Part shown: piece after piece, positions 26,328 to 35,175 of the stretch | Numbering within the stretch: position 1 is the first letter of the stretch | Layout of the letters: each line of letters begins with the position of its first letter | NCBI GenBank assembly: GCA_030632885.1 | Contig: DAOVTW010000008.1 | Location: 1-64,000 of the forward strand | Source: JAIOSM01 sp023143455 | GTDB lineage: Bacteria; Desulfobacterota; Desulfobacteria; Desulfobacterales; Desulfobacteraceae | Length of the DNA stretch: 64,000 bases | Direction: 5' to 3' | Position numbers and translations under genes: made by a program | Notes under the pieces: model-generated | The model's database searches: none | Told to the model about the DNA's origin: nothing | The model's input: the letters and a program-made list of their open reading frames with translations, nothing else

Positions 26328-26361
26328 GCTGGTCCTGATTTTTTGGTTCTAAAAAGAAATT

Positions 26362-26395
26362 ACCGGGTTCTTTTTTTTAAAAAAAAAGTACCCGG
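26362..26395 (-). terminator. Hairpin between binding protein and transporter genes
   Basis: CCGGGT-T-C-TTTTTTTT (363-378 of this kilobase) pairs with AAAAAAAA-G-T-ACCCGG (to 395), giving a stem of about 16 bp with one mismatch and almost no loop. It sits in the 96-bp gap between the binding-protein gene and the ATPase of the same operon. Such hairpins usually attenuate or stabilise transcripts so that the binding protein is made in excess. It could also act as a partial terminator. Confidence 0.5.
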
Positions 26396-26423
26396 CTTTA
26401 AACACAAGTTTGAGACACAAATA

Positions 26424-27620
26424 TTATTTTGGGATTGAACCTTCTACATTGTCAACATAGTAGTCCATGGACAAAAGTTCGCCCTTTGAAGCTTTTGTTC
26501 CTTTTTTTATTCTGATTACACCTTTGTTATCCGTAATCGGACCTTCATATGGGTCAAAGAGATCAACACCTTGTTGCATCTGCTCATATCGTCTTAAAAC
26601 AAGGTCATAGGCAGAAATTTCCCCAAATTCTTTTGAGTTTACCATTGCTTTTTTTAGATCACCAACAAATTTTGAGTTTATAATTTCATCTGGAGTACCA
26701 CCCAGCATCGCAGCTTTTTCTTTGGCAAGCCACCAGATGTCTTTATTATTCCATGTATTATCTTTTATGCTTTCTAGAATTTTAACGTACATTCCACCCC
26801 AGTCCATAAGCTGACCTGATACTACCGAGTCAACACCATAGGGTTGCATGGGGCTGTAGTGACTGAATGTATATATCTGTTTACCCATTTCAGAATGTTC
26901 CTGTCCTACTTCAATCACAGCCGGAGTGTCTTCAGTGAAGGCAAGAGCATCACAACCTTCTGCAATAAGTGCCTGGGCTGCTTCTTTTGCTTTGTCAGGG
27001 CCATACCATGCATATGTCCATTTTACATGAACCTTAGCATCAGGGTTTACAGCTTTTAATCCAAGGGCGTAGGCATTGATGTGACGAACGAGTTCAGGAA
27101 TAGGAAAAGCTGCAACATAACCGATTTTATTGGTTTTTGTAAGTGCGCCGGCCATGATGCCGTTAAGGTAATACATTTGATAAAGATCGCCAAAATAAGT
27201 TCCAACATTGTCTGATCTTTTAAAACCAGAGCAATGCATGAATTTTTTGTCAGGGTATTTAGCACCTGCTGCTACAGTGGCATCCATATATCCAAAGCTT
27301 GTTGTGAATACAACATCACATTTTTGTTGTTGAACAAGCCTGTCAATTATTCTTGGACTGTCAGCTTCTGTAACTGCTTCTACAAAAACAGTTTCAAGCC
27401 ATGGAAGTTGTTTTTCAGCAAAAAGTCTTCCTTGATTATGGGCGTGAGACCATCCATAATCTCCCACAGGACCAACATAGATAAAACCTGCTTTTAGAGC
27501 ACTTTCTTGTGGAATAGTTGCCTTTTTATCTGTTACATCAGGCGCATTTAATTTAAAATAGAGCAAGATCAATACTAAACATAGGATCACCAATCCTAAA
27601 ACAATATACAATTTTTTCAT
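26424..27620 (-). CDS. BMP-family substrate-binding protein (nucleoside/purine transporter)
   Basis: 398 residues. An N-terminal hydrophobic segment (about 3-23) acts as a signal or anchor; there is no clean lipobox. The mature part is the BMP/PnrA fold: KAGFIYVGPVGDYGWSHAHN, VFTTSFGYMDATVAAGAKYP and KFMHCSGFKRSDNVGTYFGD. PnrA-like proteins bind purine nucleosides. It is the first gene of the operon (binding protein, ATPase, permease, permease, then the M48 peptidase), with its own consensus-like promoter upstream. Confidence 0.9.
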   Translation of the reverse strand: MKKLYIVLGLVILCLVLILLYFKLNAPDVTDKKATIPQESALKAGFIYVGPVGDYGWSHAHNQGRLFAEKQLPWLETVFVEAVTEADSPRIIDRLVQQQKCDVVFTTSFGYMDATVAAGAKYPDKKFMHCSGFKRSDNVGTYFGDLYQMYYLNGIMAGALTKTNKIGYVAAFPIPELVRHINAYALGLKAVNPDAKVHVKWTYAWYGPDKAKEAAQALIAEGCDALAFTEDTPAVIEVGQEHSEMGKQIYTFSHYSPMQPYGVDSVVSGQLMDWGGMYVKILESIKDNTWNNKDIWWLAKEKAAMLGGTPDEIINSKFVGDLKKAMVNSKEFGEISAYDLVLRRYEQMQQGVDLFDPYEGPITDNKGVIRIKKGTKASKGELLSMDYYVDNVEGSIPK

Positions 27621-27658
27621 CTTTTATACCCTTTATATTATTATTGTCAAAGATAAAT

Positions 27659-27687
27659 ATAATACGGATTTCTAATTTTATAGTCAA
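27659..27687 (-). promoter_or_regulatory. Sigma70-type promoter for the BMP transporter operon
   Basis: On the minus strand TTGACT (complement of 27682-27687), a 17-bp spacer and TATTAT (complement of 27659-27664). The -10 is about 39 bases before the binding-protein ATG. Both hexamers match the consensus at 5 of 6 positions. Confidence 0.6.
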
Positions 27688-27784
27688 TAATATAAATAGT
27701 GCAAAATTTATTTTTTATCGACATAGTTAAATATTTATGATTAAATATCTCTTTTGTAATCTTAAGTTCATGGAGTATTAACAA

Positions 27785-28234
27785 ATGAGTCAAAAATTAG
27801 AATTGTTAAACCAAGTGGATATTTTTAAATCCTTAGATAATAGTGCCCAAAACAGACTTGAGAGTATCATGGAGAAAAGGGTAATCAGTGCAGGTGAAGA
27901 CCTTGCTATACAGGGTGGGCAAGCTTTGTTTTTTTTCATCCTTATTTCTGGCAGGGTATTGTTATCTACAAAGGAAGAGAAGGCTGTGATTTTTAAAAAG
28001 CCTGGAGATTTTATTGGTTTTGAGCTGCTTTCTTTAAACGGTAAATATACAAACACTTTAAAATCTTTAATAGATGGAGAGGTTTTTTTTCTTAACCGTG
28101 AAAAATTTCTTGAAATGATTCATGGTGATGCTACCATGGTCGAAAATATTATGAGCTTATGGGGAAATTATCTTTTAAAGACAGCTCCTTTTATTAAAAA
28201 ACTTGATTTCACCGGAGCAGAATCTATTTATTAA
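27785..28234 (+). CDS. Cyclic-nucleotide-binding-domain protein
   Basis: 149 residues, essentially one cNMP-binding beta-roll: NQVDIFKSLDNSAQNRL, then FFILISGRVLLSTKEEKAVIF and KPGDFIGFELLSL. The usual RxA phosphate-binding arginine is not obvious (the segment reads KYTNTLKSLIDGEVFFLN), so ligand binding is uncertain. There is no DNA-binding or enzymatic domain. It is 16 bases upstream of the sodium-pump gamma-like gene and probably co-transcribed. The region between it and the BMP operon (164 bp) is AT-rich divergent promoter DNA. Confidence 0.75.
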   Translation: MSQKLELLNQVDIFKSLDNSAQNRLESIMEKRVISAGEDLAIQGGQALFFFILISGRVLLSTKEEKAVIFKKPGDFIGFELLSLNGKYTNTLKSLIDGEVFFLNREKFLEMIHGDATMVENIMSLWGNYLLKTAPFIKKLDFTGAESIY

Positions 28235-28250
28235 ATGGAGGATAAAACAA

Positions 28251-28679
28251 TTGTACGGATTTGAAGCAATTAGCGCAAATAATGGGTGGTCAATAGCTGC
28301 CGTTGGTATTATTATTGTTTTTGCGGGATTGGTCGTTCTTTCTTTTATAATTTCACAACTTCACAAGGTTTTGGCTTTTATTGAGAACCCTAAGAGATTT
28401 GAATTTTTAAGCCCAAAAAAAAGCACTGGTAAAGAAGATAAATATGTTTTAACATCTTTATTGAAAAATCAGAAAGAATCAGCAAAGCAATTTTTTCTTC
28501 TTGTTAAAACAATGGAAGAACATTTTTCATTACCAAAGCTTATACGTCTGGCTGAAGTAAGCAATCTTGAAAAACCTTATATTAATATTAATATTCTTCT
28601 TGATTCAGGAATTGTTGAGCCTGATTCAAAAGGCTATTTTCTTTGGAATGAAAATCGGTTTAAAAAGCTTATAAAATAA
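28251..28679 (+). CDS. Sodium-pump decarboxylase gamma-like subunit (OadG family)
   Basis: About 142 residues. A single N-terminal membrane helix (AAVGIIIVFAGLVVLSFIIS, about 14-33) followed by a soluble domain matches the layout of OadG-like subunits. It directly precedes an OadB-type subunit. The soluble part ends in a winged-helix-like stretch (LPKLIRLAEVSNLEKPYINI, VEPDSKGYFLWNENRFKKL) that is not typical of OadG, so it may have an added role. The TTG start at 28251 is chosen because GGAGG lies 9 bases before it. Confidence 0.7.
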   Translation: MYGFEAISANNGWSIAAVGIIIVFAGLVVLSFIISQLHKVLAFIENPKRFEFLSPKKSTGKEDKYVLTSLLKNQKESAKQFFLLVKTMEEHFSLPKLIRLAEVSNLEKPYININILLDSGIVEPDSKGYFLWNENRFKKLIK

Positions 28680-28748
28680 AATTCATATTTTTAAAGTTTA
28701 AGTCAAAAAAACAATTTACAACAAAAGATAATGTAGAAGGGAATGTAA

Positions 28749-29876
28749 ATGGATCAATTATTTGTCGAATTTTTTCAAAACACTGGTTTTTATTTATGCG
28801 ACTATCGCTATATAATAATGATATTAATTGGTTTTATATTTATTTATCTTGGAATTGTAAAAGATTATGAGCCTCTATTACTGGTTCCTATCGGCTTTGG
28901 TATGCTTGTCGGGAATATTCCAATATTTAAAGGGCTTGGGCTTGGTATTTATGAAACTAACAGTGTTCTTCATTATCTCTACTTTGGTGTAACTCAAGGT
29001 ATATATCCGCCACTGATCTTTCTTGGAATTGGCGCAATGACGGATTTTTCAACCTTGCTTGCACGTCCTGTCCTTATGCTTCTTGGGGCTGCTGCACAAA
29101 CGGGAGTCTTTTTAACATTCCTTGGCGCCCTTGCTTTAGGTTTTGAACCTAAAGAAGCTGCGTCCATTGGAATTATTGGTGGTGCAGATGGGCCAACCGC
29201 AATATTTTTAACTGCAAAACTTGCTCCAGCCTTGATAGGTCCAATTGCTGTTGCAGCTTATTCATATATGGCTCTTGTCCCTGTTATCCAGCCTCCTATT
29301 ATGAGGCTTTTAACAACAAGAAAAGAACGACTTATCAGGATGGAAGAGCCCCGGGTTGTTGGTAAAAAAGAAAAAATTATTTTTCCTATTGTTGCGTTTC
29401 TTCTTTGCTGTTTTCTTGCACCTGCTGCCTTGCCGCTTCTTGGAATGCTTTGTTTTGGAAACCTTTTAAAAGAGGCTGTTGTGACTGAACGACTTGCCCA
29501 GACTGCAAGAACTTCTTTGATTGATACAGCAACTATACTTCTTGGGTTGACAGTGGGAGCAAGCACCCAGGGAGATGTTTTTTTAACACCGGCATCAATT
29601 AAGATTTTTGTTCTGGGAGCTGGTTCTTTTGCTGTAGCAACTGCAGCAGGTCTGATTTTTGCAAAAACAATGAATCTTTTTTTAAAAACAAAAATTAATC
29701 CTCTGCTTGGTGCAGCAGGTGTTTCTGCTGTTCCTGATTCAGCAAGAGTTGTACAGATGGTTGGTCAAAAAGAAGATCCGTCAAATTTTCTTTTAATGCA
29801 TGCCATGGCGCCTAATGTTTCCGGTGTAATCGGTTCTGCTGTTGCAGCAGGTATACTTTGGAGCTTTATGGCTTAG
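28749..29876 (+). CDS. Sodium ion-translocating decarboxylase beta subunit (OadB/GcdB family)
   Basis: 375 residues with about nine to ten membrane segments. GADGPTAIFL (145-154) holds the conserved aspartate for Na+ binding, and ATILLGLTVGAS and GVSAVPDSARVVQMVGQKED are family motifs. The subunit couples decarboxylation of a carboxybiotin to Na+ export. The alpha (carboxyltransferase) and biotin-carrier subunits are not in this window, so the substrate (oxaloacetate, methylmalonyl-CoA or glutaconyl-CoA) is unknown. Its 3' end overlaps the convergent DUF362 gene by 11 bases. Confidence 0.9.
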   Translation: MDQLFVEFFQNTGFYLCDYRYIIMILIGFIFIYLGIVKDYEPLLLVPIGFGMLVGNIPIFKGLGLGIYETNSVLHYLYFGVTQGIYPPLIFLGIGAMTDFSTLLARPVLMLLGAAAQTGVFLTFLGALALGFEPKEAASIGIIGGADGPTAIFLTAKLAPALIGPIAVAAYSYMALVPVIQPPIMRLLTTRKERLIRMEEPRVVGKKEKIIFPIVAFLLCCFLAPAALPLLGMLCFGNLLKEAVVTERLAQTARTSLIDTATILLGLTVGASTQGDVFLTPASIKIFVLGAGSFAVATAAGLIFAKTMNLFLKTKINPLLGAAGVSAVPDSARVVQMVGQKEDPSNFLLMHAMAPNVSGVIGSAVAAGILWSFMA

Positions 29877-31014
29877 GCTTTATCTTTACATCATAGGAAA
29901 GAGTCTCTACTTTTTCAAGTTCATAGTCACAAGTTCCAAGACCAAGACTCTGGGCATATTCAAGTTGATATTGCCACTCAACATCAGGATAGAGACCTTT
30001 GATTTTATCCTCTCCTTTCTTTTTATTACATTGGAGTATGCTTCCTGGAAGGGCTTCTTCGTTATTAACAAGATCTGCCGAAGCCTGATCAATTGCCACA
30101 GGATCTTTTGAAGCAAGAATTCCAATATCCCTGACAATGGGAGAGTCATTATAAGGAAGGCAGTCACATGTCGGGCTTATATCAGCAACTATATTAATAA
30201 AAAAGCTTTTATTTTTTTTGCCTTTGAGTACTCCTTCAGTATACTCAACCATTTTTTCAAGAAAAACCGGTATGTTTTGATCCCATCTTATTTGAACAGC
30301 ATCATTGGGGCATCGAATAATACATTCTCCACATCCAATACATTTTTTTGAATCAATGTATGCTTTTTCTTCCTTAAGTTCAATTGCTTCTGTGGGGCAG
30401 TGATTTATACATTCTAAACATGCAATACAATTCTTTTTTTTGACTTTTGGGCTCACACTTGAGTGTTGTACCATTTTTCCTTTTCTTGAGGCACAGCCCA
30501 TCCCAAGATTTTTCAATGTTCCGCCAAAGCCTGAAAGTTCATGACCTTTAAAATGGGCAATTGAGACAAGTGCATCTGCATTGACTATCTCAGAACCAAT
30601 ATAGGCATGGGAGCAGTTCTTGCGGTTAATTTTAATCTTTGTCTCTGTTTTGCCCCTTAACCCATCAGCAATTACAATAGGTGTAGCATCCATGCTTGAG
30701 TATGAAAAACCGTTATCAATTGCTGTTTTAATGTGAGATATGGAATCGCTTCTTGAGCCTGCATAAAGAGTGTTTGCATCAGTTAAAAAAGGTGTTGCTC
30801 CGGTTTTTTTAATGCATTTAATAATTTTTCGGATATATGGAGGGCGGATAAATGCAGTATTGCCTTTTTCGCCAAAATGAATTTTAACAGCAGCTAAATC
30901 CTCTTTGCCAAGCACATCCTTTATTTCGGCAATTTCACAGAGCCTTGCAAGCTTTTCAACAACGCTTTCTTTTGACGTGGCTCTGAAATCAGTAAAATAT
31001 ACTTTCGATGTCAT
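29866..31014 (-). CDS. DUF362 protein with two 4Fe-4S ferredoxin clusters
   Basis: 382 residues. DUF362 domain (about 1-190, with VKIHFGEKGNTAFIRPPYIR), then two 4Fe-4S motifs: C196/C199/C202/C206 (CIACLECINHCP) and C225/C228/C231/C235 (CIGCGECIIRCP). DUF362 returns after that (DPVAIDQASADLVN). Such proteins are abundant in anaerobes, where they are presumed redox partners; no reaction is established. It is divergent from a GntR regulator, 189 bases apart. Confidence 0.88.
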   Translation of the reverse strand: MTSKVYFTDFRATSKESVVEKLARLCEIAEIKDVLGKEDLAAVKIHFGEKGNTAFIRPPYIRKIIKCIKKTGATPFLTDANTLYAGSRSDSISHIKTAIDNGFSYSSMDATPIVIADGLRGKTETKIKINRKNCSHAYIGSEIVNADALVSIAHFKGHELSGFGGTLKNLGMGCASRKGKMVQHSSVSPKVKKKNCIACLECINHCPTEAIELKEEKAYIDSKKCIGCGECIIRCPNDAVQIRWDQNIPVFLEKMVEYTEGVLKGKKNKSFFINIVADISPTCDCLPYNDSPIVRDIGILASKDPVAIDQASADLVNNEEALPGSILQCNKKKGEDKIKGLYPDVEWQYQLEYAQSLGLGTCDYELEKVETLSYDVKIKPKP

Positions 31015-31102
31015 TTTGTCTCCTTACATTCAATTTGTAGTGTTTAAAGATTATGATCAAAATTCATATTAAAGTCAAACATGTTTATAAAATGATTTTT
31101 TA

Positions 31103-31131
31103 TTGACATTAAATTGGAATAAATTTACCAT
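31103..31131 (+). promoter_or_regulatory. Sigma70-type promoter upstream of the GntR regulator
   Basis: TTGACA (31103-31108), 17-bp spacer, TACCAT (31126-31131, 4 of 6 matches). It lies about 70 bases before the GTG of the GntR gene, with a long AT-rich leader that includes short inverted repeats. Confidence 0.5.
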
Positions 31132-31203
31132 GCATCTAATAGGTATTGATATCTCCATAGGAATTAGAACATTATTAGAATAATAATATGTATGAGGTAA
31201 CAA

Positions 31204-31821
31204 GTGAATTCAAATGAAATATTTGAAGCGTTAAGAAAAAAAATTATCAAACTGGAGCTTGAACCGGAAAAAGTTTTAAACTTAAGCGAGCTTGCAGAAG
31301 AATTTTGTGTTAGCCGAACTCCAATAAAAGAGGTATTGATCCTTCTACAGGCAGAAGAGTGGATAATGAGACACGGTTCACATTTTATTGTAACTCCTTT
31401 GAGCCTTGAACGCATCCGTGAACTCACTGAAATTCGTATGGTACTGGAAGTACAGGCAAATATTTGGGCGATGCAGCGTATTACTGCATCAGAATTGAAA
31501 GCCTTAAAAGAATTAGAAAATAAAATACTTGATTTTGACAACAATTGCAGTAATCAAGATATTGTGGATTTTGATTTCCAAATTCATCATTATATATTTA
31601 AAATTGCAAAAAATGCACATCTTGCAAGGCTTTTGGAAAGACTATTATGCCATTATCTTCGTTTCTGGCTCTCAATTCCACGCCAAATAGATATTAAAAG
31701 CTTTTTTGTAGAAGCCCGTGAGCTTATAAAAGCTATTGAAAATAAAGATGAAGCATTAGTCAAAGAATGCACAACAGCGCATATCCGTAAATCTGTTGCA
31801 GAAATTATGGGCACAGCATAG
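31204..31821 (+). CDS. GntR-family transcriptional regulator, FCD subfamily
   Basis: 205 residues. The N-terminal winged helix-turn-helix contains LNLSELAEEFCVSRTPIKEV (21-40). The C-terminal FCD domain binds a carboxylate effector through a metal site, here likely the Asp of DFDFQIHHYIF, the His residues that follow and a late TAHIRKS. It starts at GTG. The adjacent divergent DUF362 gene and the upstream sodium pump are candidate targets, but no target is proven. Confidence 0.9.
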   Translation: MNSNEIFEALRKKIIKLELEPEKVLNLSELAEEFCVSRTPIKEVLILLQAEEWIMRHGSHFIVTPLSLERIRELTEIRMVLEVQANIWAMQRITASELKALKELENKILDFDNNCSNQDIVDFDFQIHHYIFKIAKNAHLARLLERLLCHYLRFWLSIPRQIDIKSFFVEARELIKAIENKDEALVKECTTAHIRKSVAEIMGTA

Positions 31822-31850
31822 CTTTTTTTATTTTTGAATTATTGTAATAA

Positions 31851-32372
31851 TCAATTTTTGGGATAATCTAGCTTATAATTTTTTATCCCTTTTCTGTCTA
31901 TGGGGGCAAGTTTGTAATGAAAATTTCGTGAAATTATCTTTCCTGCTATTTTTTTTTGATTAAATCGAGAAACATACTCGGTTATTTTACCCGCTTTAAC
32001 TGTAAAAAATACTTTTTCTGATCTATTATTAGTGCTCACATTAAATAGCCATATTTTATTCCCTTCTGGCAATTGTTGCTTATGATTAGAGATTAACGAT
32101 GCAGTATATTCAATTTCTGAACTGCCTTTTTCTGCATGCCAATGCACCAATGCCAATTGATCAGGATTGATTCCATAAAAATGTCCTTTTACGATCTCTA
32201 AAAATTTGATATTGCCACATGGATTGAATAAACCTTTTGTTAATTTACAGTCTGCTTTGATCACCTTGTATAATCCGATGTGGCTTTCAAGGTTATATGT
32301 TGAAGAGGTACAAGAAAATAGCAAAGGTACTAAGGATAGAAAAAATATAGTTATCTTTAAAAGAGAGCTCAT
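31851..32372 (-). CDS. Small putative lipoprotein, function unknown
   Basis: 173 residues. MSSLLKITIFFLSLVPLLFS followed by Cys21 is a lipoprotein signal. The mature part has two cysteines (KADCKLTKG and FNPCGNIKF) and mixed beta segments (KVFFTVKAGKITEYVSRF). I do not recognise a family. It is a single gene, convergent with the GntR regulator and divergent from the cyclophilin. Confidence 0.7.
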   Translation of the reverse strand: MSSLLKITIFFLSLVPLLFSCTSSTYNLESHIGLYKVIKADCKLTKGLFNPCGNIKFLEIVKGHFYGINPDQLALVHWHAEKGSSEIEYTASLISNHKQQLPEGNKIWLFNVSTNNRSEKVFFTVKAGKITEYVSRFNQKKIAGKIISRNFHYKLAPIDRKGIKNYKLDYPKN

Positions 32373-32520
32373 TTGTTTTGATAACTTGAATATTATTTAT
32401 TTTCAAGTAAATTCTCTAGGAATGATTTTTAACATAAGCTACCTCACATTTTTTTATTTGACAATTTTAAACTAATCCTTAAATTTCACCATATTTGTTT
32501 AATTAAAAAAGGAGAAAAAT

Positions 32521-33051
32521 ATGTCTGAATTAACAGCCATTTTCGAAACAAACAAAGGTCCCATCAACATAAAGTTATTTGCTGACAAGACCCCTGTTAC
32601 CTGTGGTAATTTTGCAAACCTTGCAAAAAGAGAATACTACAACGGTCTTAAATTCCATCGTGTCATTCCCGATTTTATGATTCAGGGCGGTTGCCCCCAG
32701 GGAAACGGAATGGGTGGTCCAGGATATGAATTTAAAGATGAATTTGAAAAAGACTTGAAACATGACAAGCCTGGCATTCTTTCCATGGCAAATGCCGGTC
32801 CTGGAACAAATGGCAGTCAGTTTTTTATTACCCATGGTCCGACTCCCCATCTCGACGGTGTTCACACTGTTTTTGGTGTAGTTGAAAGTGATGAAGACCA
32901 GAAAATCGTTGACAGCATTGCCCAGGGTGACGTCATTGAAAAAATCACCATTAAAGGCGATTCTGACAAGTTGTTTGAACAAGTCAATCCTGAACTGGAT
33001 GGCTGGAACAAAACAATAAGTAAAAAATTCCCAAAACTCCCAAAAGCCTAA
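32521..33051 (+). CDS. Peptidyl-prolyl cis-trans isomerase, cyclophilin type
   Basis: 176 residues, no signal peptide, so cytoplasmic. FHRVIPDFMIQGGCPQGNGM and NTNGSQFF-type residues (GPGTNGSQFFITHGPTPHLD) are the active-site motifs, with Arg in FHRV and the GSQFFI strand intact. It is a PpiB-like foldase. Strong AAAGGAG ribosome site; a hairpin terminator follows. Confidence 0.95.
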   Translation: MSELTAIFETNKGPINIKLFADKTPVTCGNFANLAKREYYNGLKFHRVIPDFMIQGGCPQGNGMGGPGYEFKDEFEKDLKHDKPGILSMANAGPGTNGSQFFITHGPTPHLDGVHTVFGVVESDEDQKIVDSIAQGDVIEKITIKGDSDKLFEQVNPELDGWNKTISKKFPKLPKA

Positions 33052-33080
33052 ACAACAGCTCAACGCCAAAAAATATACAC

Positions 33081-33116
33081 AAAAAGGCCGGATTATATAA
33101 AAATCCCGGCCTTTTT
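33081..33116 (+). terminator. Rho-independent terminator after the cyclophilin gene
   Basis: AAAAAGGCCGGATT (33081-33094) pairs with AATCCCGGCCTTTTT (33102-33116) with a single bulge, and the right arm runs into a T-rich stretch. It lies 30 bases after the stop. Confidence 0.8.
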
Positions 33117-33183
33117 ATTTAAACTTCAAAAGAAAAATCAAGATTATCCTGTTAAACCTTAATTCCACAACTTTTCAAAATAT

Positions 33184-33254
33184 TTGACATAAATCCGTTT
33201 TAGATTTATACTGTATTCATTATAGATTAATTATTTAACAGATTAATAATTAAT
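33184..33254 (+). promoter_or_regulatory. Promoter and palindrome for the cysteine desulfurase-like gene
   Basis: TTGACA (33184-33189), 17-bp spacer and TATACT (33207-33212) form a near-consensus promoter. Just downstream, ATTAATTATT (33226-33235) and AATAATTAAT (33245-33254) make a perfect 10-bp inverted repeat in the expected 5' leader, a good place for a repressor. The identity of the regulator is unknown. Confidence 0.55.
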
Positions 33255-33296
33255 GTGCAATTTTAAAAAATCTTTGCAAAGAAGAGGGCGTTAGTT

Positions 33297-34457
33297 ATGA
33301 GTGATCTTATTTATCTTGATAATGGAGCAACATCTTTCCCAAAACCCGAAGAAGTGTATTCTTATATGGATGATTTCTATAGAAATAATGGTGTTAGCCC
33401 TGGAAGGTCTGGTTATGACCTTTGTATTGAAACAGGAAATGTTGTTGAAAATACAAGGAAAACCCTCACTGAATATTTTAATGGCAAAGACCCTAACAGA
33501 CTTGTGTTTTCATTAAATTCTACAGATGCGTTAAACCTTGCTATATCAGGCATTCTTGAACCAGGTGATCATGTGATAACAACCACTTTGGAACACAACT
33601 CTGTTTTAAGACCCCTTTATCATATGTCATTGTATAACAATGTCGAAGTTGATTATATCCCTTTTGATAAAAACGGTTTTGTTAATCCAGACGATTTTGC
33701 CGCAAAAATTAAAAGTAATACAAGGCTTGTTGTTTTAAACCATGCTTCAAATGTTCTTGGGACAATTCAGCCTGCAAAGGAAATCGGAAAACTTTGTAAA
33801 GACAATGGAATAATTTTTCTTATTGATGCATCCCAGACAGCAGGGAAAATTTCAGTTGACATTGAAGAGTTGAATGTCGATGTTGTGGCATTTACAGGAC
33901 ACAAATCCCTTCTTGGTCCTGTGGGCATTGGTGGATTGTATGTAAGAGAAAATATTGAAATTAAACATACAAGGGCAGGGGGGACCGGGGTAAAATCCGC
34001 TGTTAAACATCATCTGGAAGAGTATCCCTACCGGCTAGAATATGGGACATTGAATACTATTGGGGTAGCAGGGTTGTATGCAGGCATGAAATGGCTTCTT
34101 GGTAAGGGAATTGATAAAATTCACAAGGAAGAGATGATATTAACTGAAAAATTCAGAGATGGCTTGAATAGGATAGATAACATAATCACATATTGCGGGG
34201 ACGATCTAACAGATCATATAGGAGTTATCAGTTTTAATATTAAGGGTTTTGAAGCCGTAAACACAGGAACTATTTTAGATGGCGACTATAATATCGCCTG
34301 TAGAACAGGGTTACAATGCGCACCATTGGTTCATGAACAGATTGGAACAGATAAGATCCATGGGACTGTGAGGATGGGGCTTGGTCCATTTAATACAGAA
34401 GAACATATAGAAAAAGCCTTGGCTGCAATTAAAGAGATTGCTGAAACATACGTATAA
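33297..34457 (+). CDS. Cysteine desulfurase-like class V aminotransferase
   Basis: 386 residues, PLP enzyme. Lys203 in FTGHKSLLGP anchors PLP, Asp177 in LIDASQTAG contacts its ring nitrogen, and Cys341 in RTGLQCAP is in the position of the sulfur-accepting cysteine. The sequence fits the EF2568-type cysteine-desulfurase-like group common in anaerobes, related to SufS/selenocysteine lyase. Free-standing, not with isc or suf genes. A role in sulfur or selenium delivery is inferred; a selenoprotein gene lies about 8 kb away. Confidence 0.85.
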   Translation: MSDLIYLDNGATSFPKPEEVYSYMDDFYRNNGVSPGRSGYDLCIETGNVVENTRKTLTEYFNGKDPNRLVFSLNSTDALNLAISGILEPGDHVITTTLEHNSVLRPLYHMSLYNNVEVDYIPFDKNGFVNPDDFAAKIKSNTRLVVLNHASNVLGTIQPAKEIGKLCKDNGIIFLIDASQTAGKISVDIEELNVDVVAFTGHKSLLGPVGIGGLYVRENIEIKHTRAGGTGVKSAVKHHLEEYPYRLEYGTLNTIGVAGLYAGMKWLLGKGIDKIHKEEMILTEKFRDGLNRIDNIITYCGDDLTDHIGVISFNIKGFEAVNTGTILDGDYNIACRTGLQCAPLVHEQIGTDKIHGTVRMGLGPFNTEEHIEKALAAIKEIAETYV

Positions 34458-34546
34458 TAGTTTATGTTGGAGTTTTGTTCTTGACTTGCATAACTTAATA
34501 AAGTAAAAAAATCTAAATAGTACTTAACAAGCGCAAGAGGAAAACA

Positions 34547-35173
34547 ATGTTAGATGTACCAAGAACCACTGATACTGTTTTGATGGTCAGGTCCTATGAT
34601 TTCGGATTTAATGAAGAAACAGGACGGTACAATGAATTTCAACAAAAGCTTAAATCCTCTGCAATAGAAATTAATAAAAAAGCAAATATCGAATTTCAAA
34701 ATATGGTGGACCTTCTTAAAAAAGAGGGCGTTAACGTATTGATTTTTGAAAAGCCTGTTGAAAAATTATTAAAAGTAAATGGGTATAAAATCAGAAATAT
34801 CATCAATGTTGGGCGTCTTGATGAAACAGACAGTTTTCTTGAAGGTACTGGAAGCATGGTGATTGACCATGCAGGCGAGATTGTTTATGCCGCGCGATCT
34901 AAGAGATGCAATGATGAACAATTTGATAATTTTATCCGCCGGCGCTTCTATAAAGAAGGTATACTTTTTGATACGGCAAGTTCAACAGGACATCCTGTTT
35001 ATCATACTAATGTTATGTCAGAACAGGCTTTTTCAGCCTATTCAAAAGTGCAGATTCAAAGGCTTGAACAATATGGCAAAATTTTGCCTGTTGATCTTAC
35101 AACAATTGAAACTGTTGGAGGTGGGAGTGCCCGTTGTATGTTGGCTGAAATTTTTTCTGAAAGGACAGGCTAA
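34547..35173 (+). CDS. CtlX-like (citrulline/arginine hydrolase) protein with apparent internal deletions
   Basis: 208 residues; relatives of the CtlX/amidinotransferase-fold family are about 300. The N-terminus (TTDTVLMVRSYDFGFNEETG), the middle (FLEGTGSMVIDHAGEIVYAA), the YHTNVM histidine and the terminal GGGSARCMLAEIF with the nucleophilic cysteine are all recognisable. Missing are the family's DSVFPNNW-type segment, expected after residue 65, and the segment after YHTNVM. Both gaps keep the frame. Active-site acids lie in the missing part, so the product is probably inactive or repurposed. A ribosome site is present (GAGGAAAAC). Two bases before the acyltransferase gene. Confidence 0.6.
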   Translation: MLDVPRTTDTVLMVRSYDFGFNEETGRYNEFQQKLKSSAIEINKKANIEFQNMVDLLKKEGVNVLIFEKPVEKLLKVNGYKIRNIINVGRLDETDSFLEGTGSMVIDHAGEIVYAARSKRCNDEQFDNFIRRRFYKEGILFDTASSTGHPVYHTNVMSEQAFSAYSKVQIQRLEQYGKILPVDLTTIETVGGGSARCMLAEIFSERTG

Positions 35174-35175
35174 AA

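Noticed and set aside
27621..27784. Purine riboswitch upstream of the BMP nucleoside transporter
   Set aside because: The conserved loop and junction bases of the purine riboswitch are absent; only a promoter is supported.
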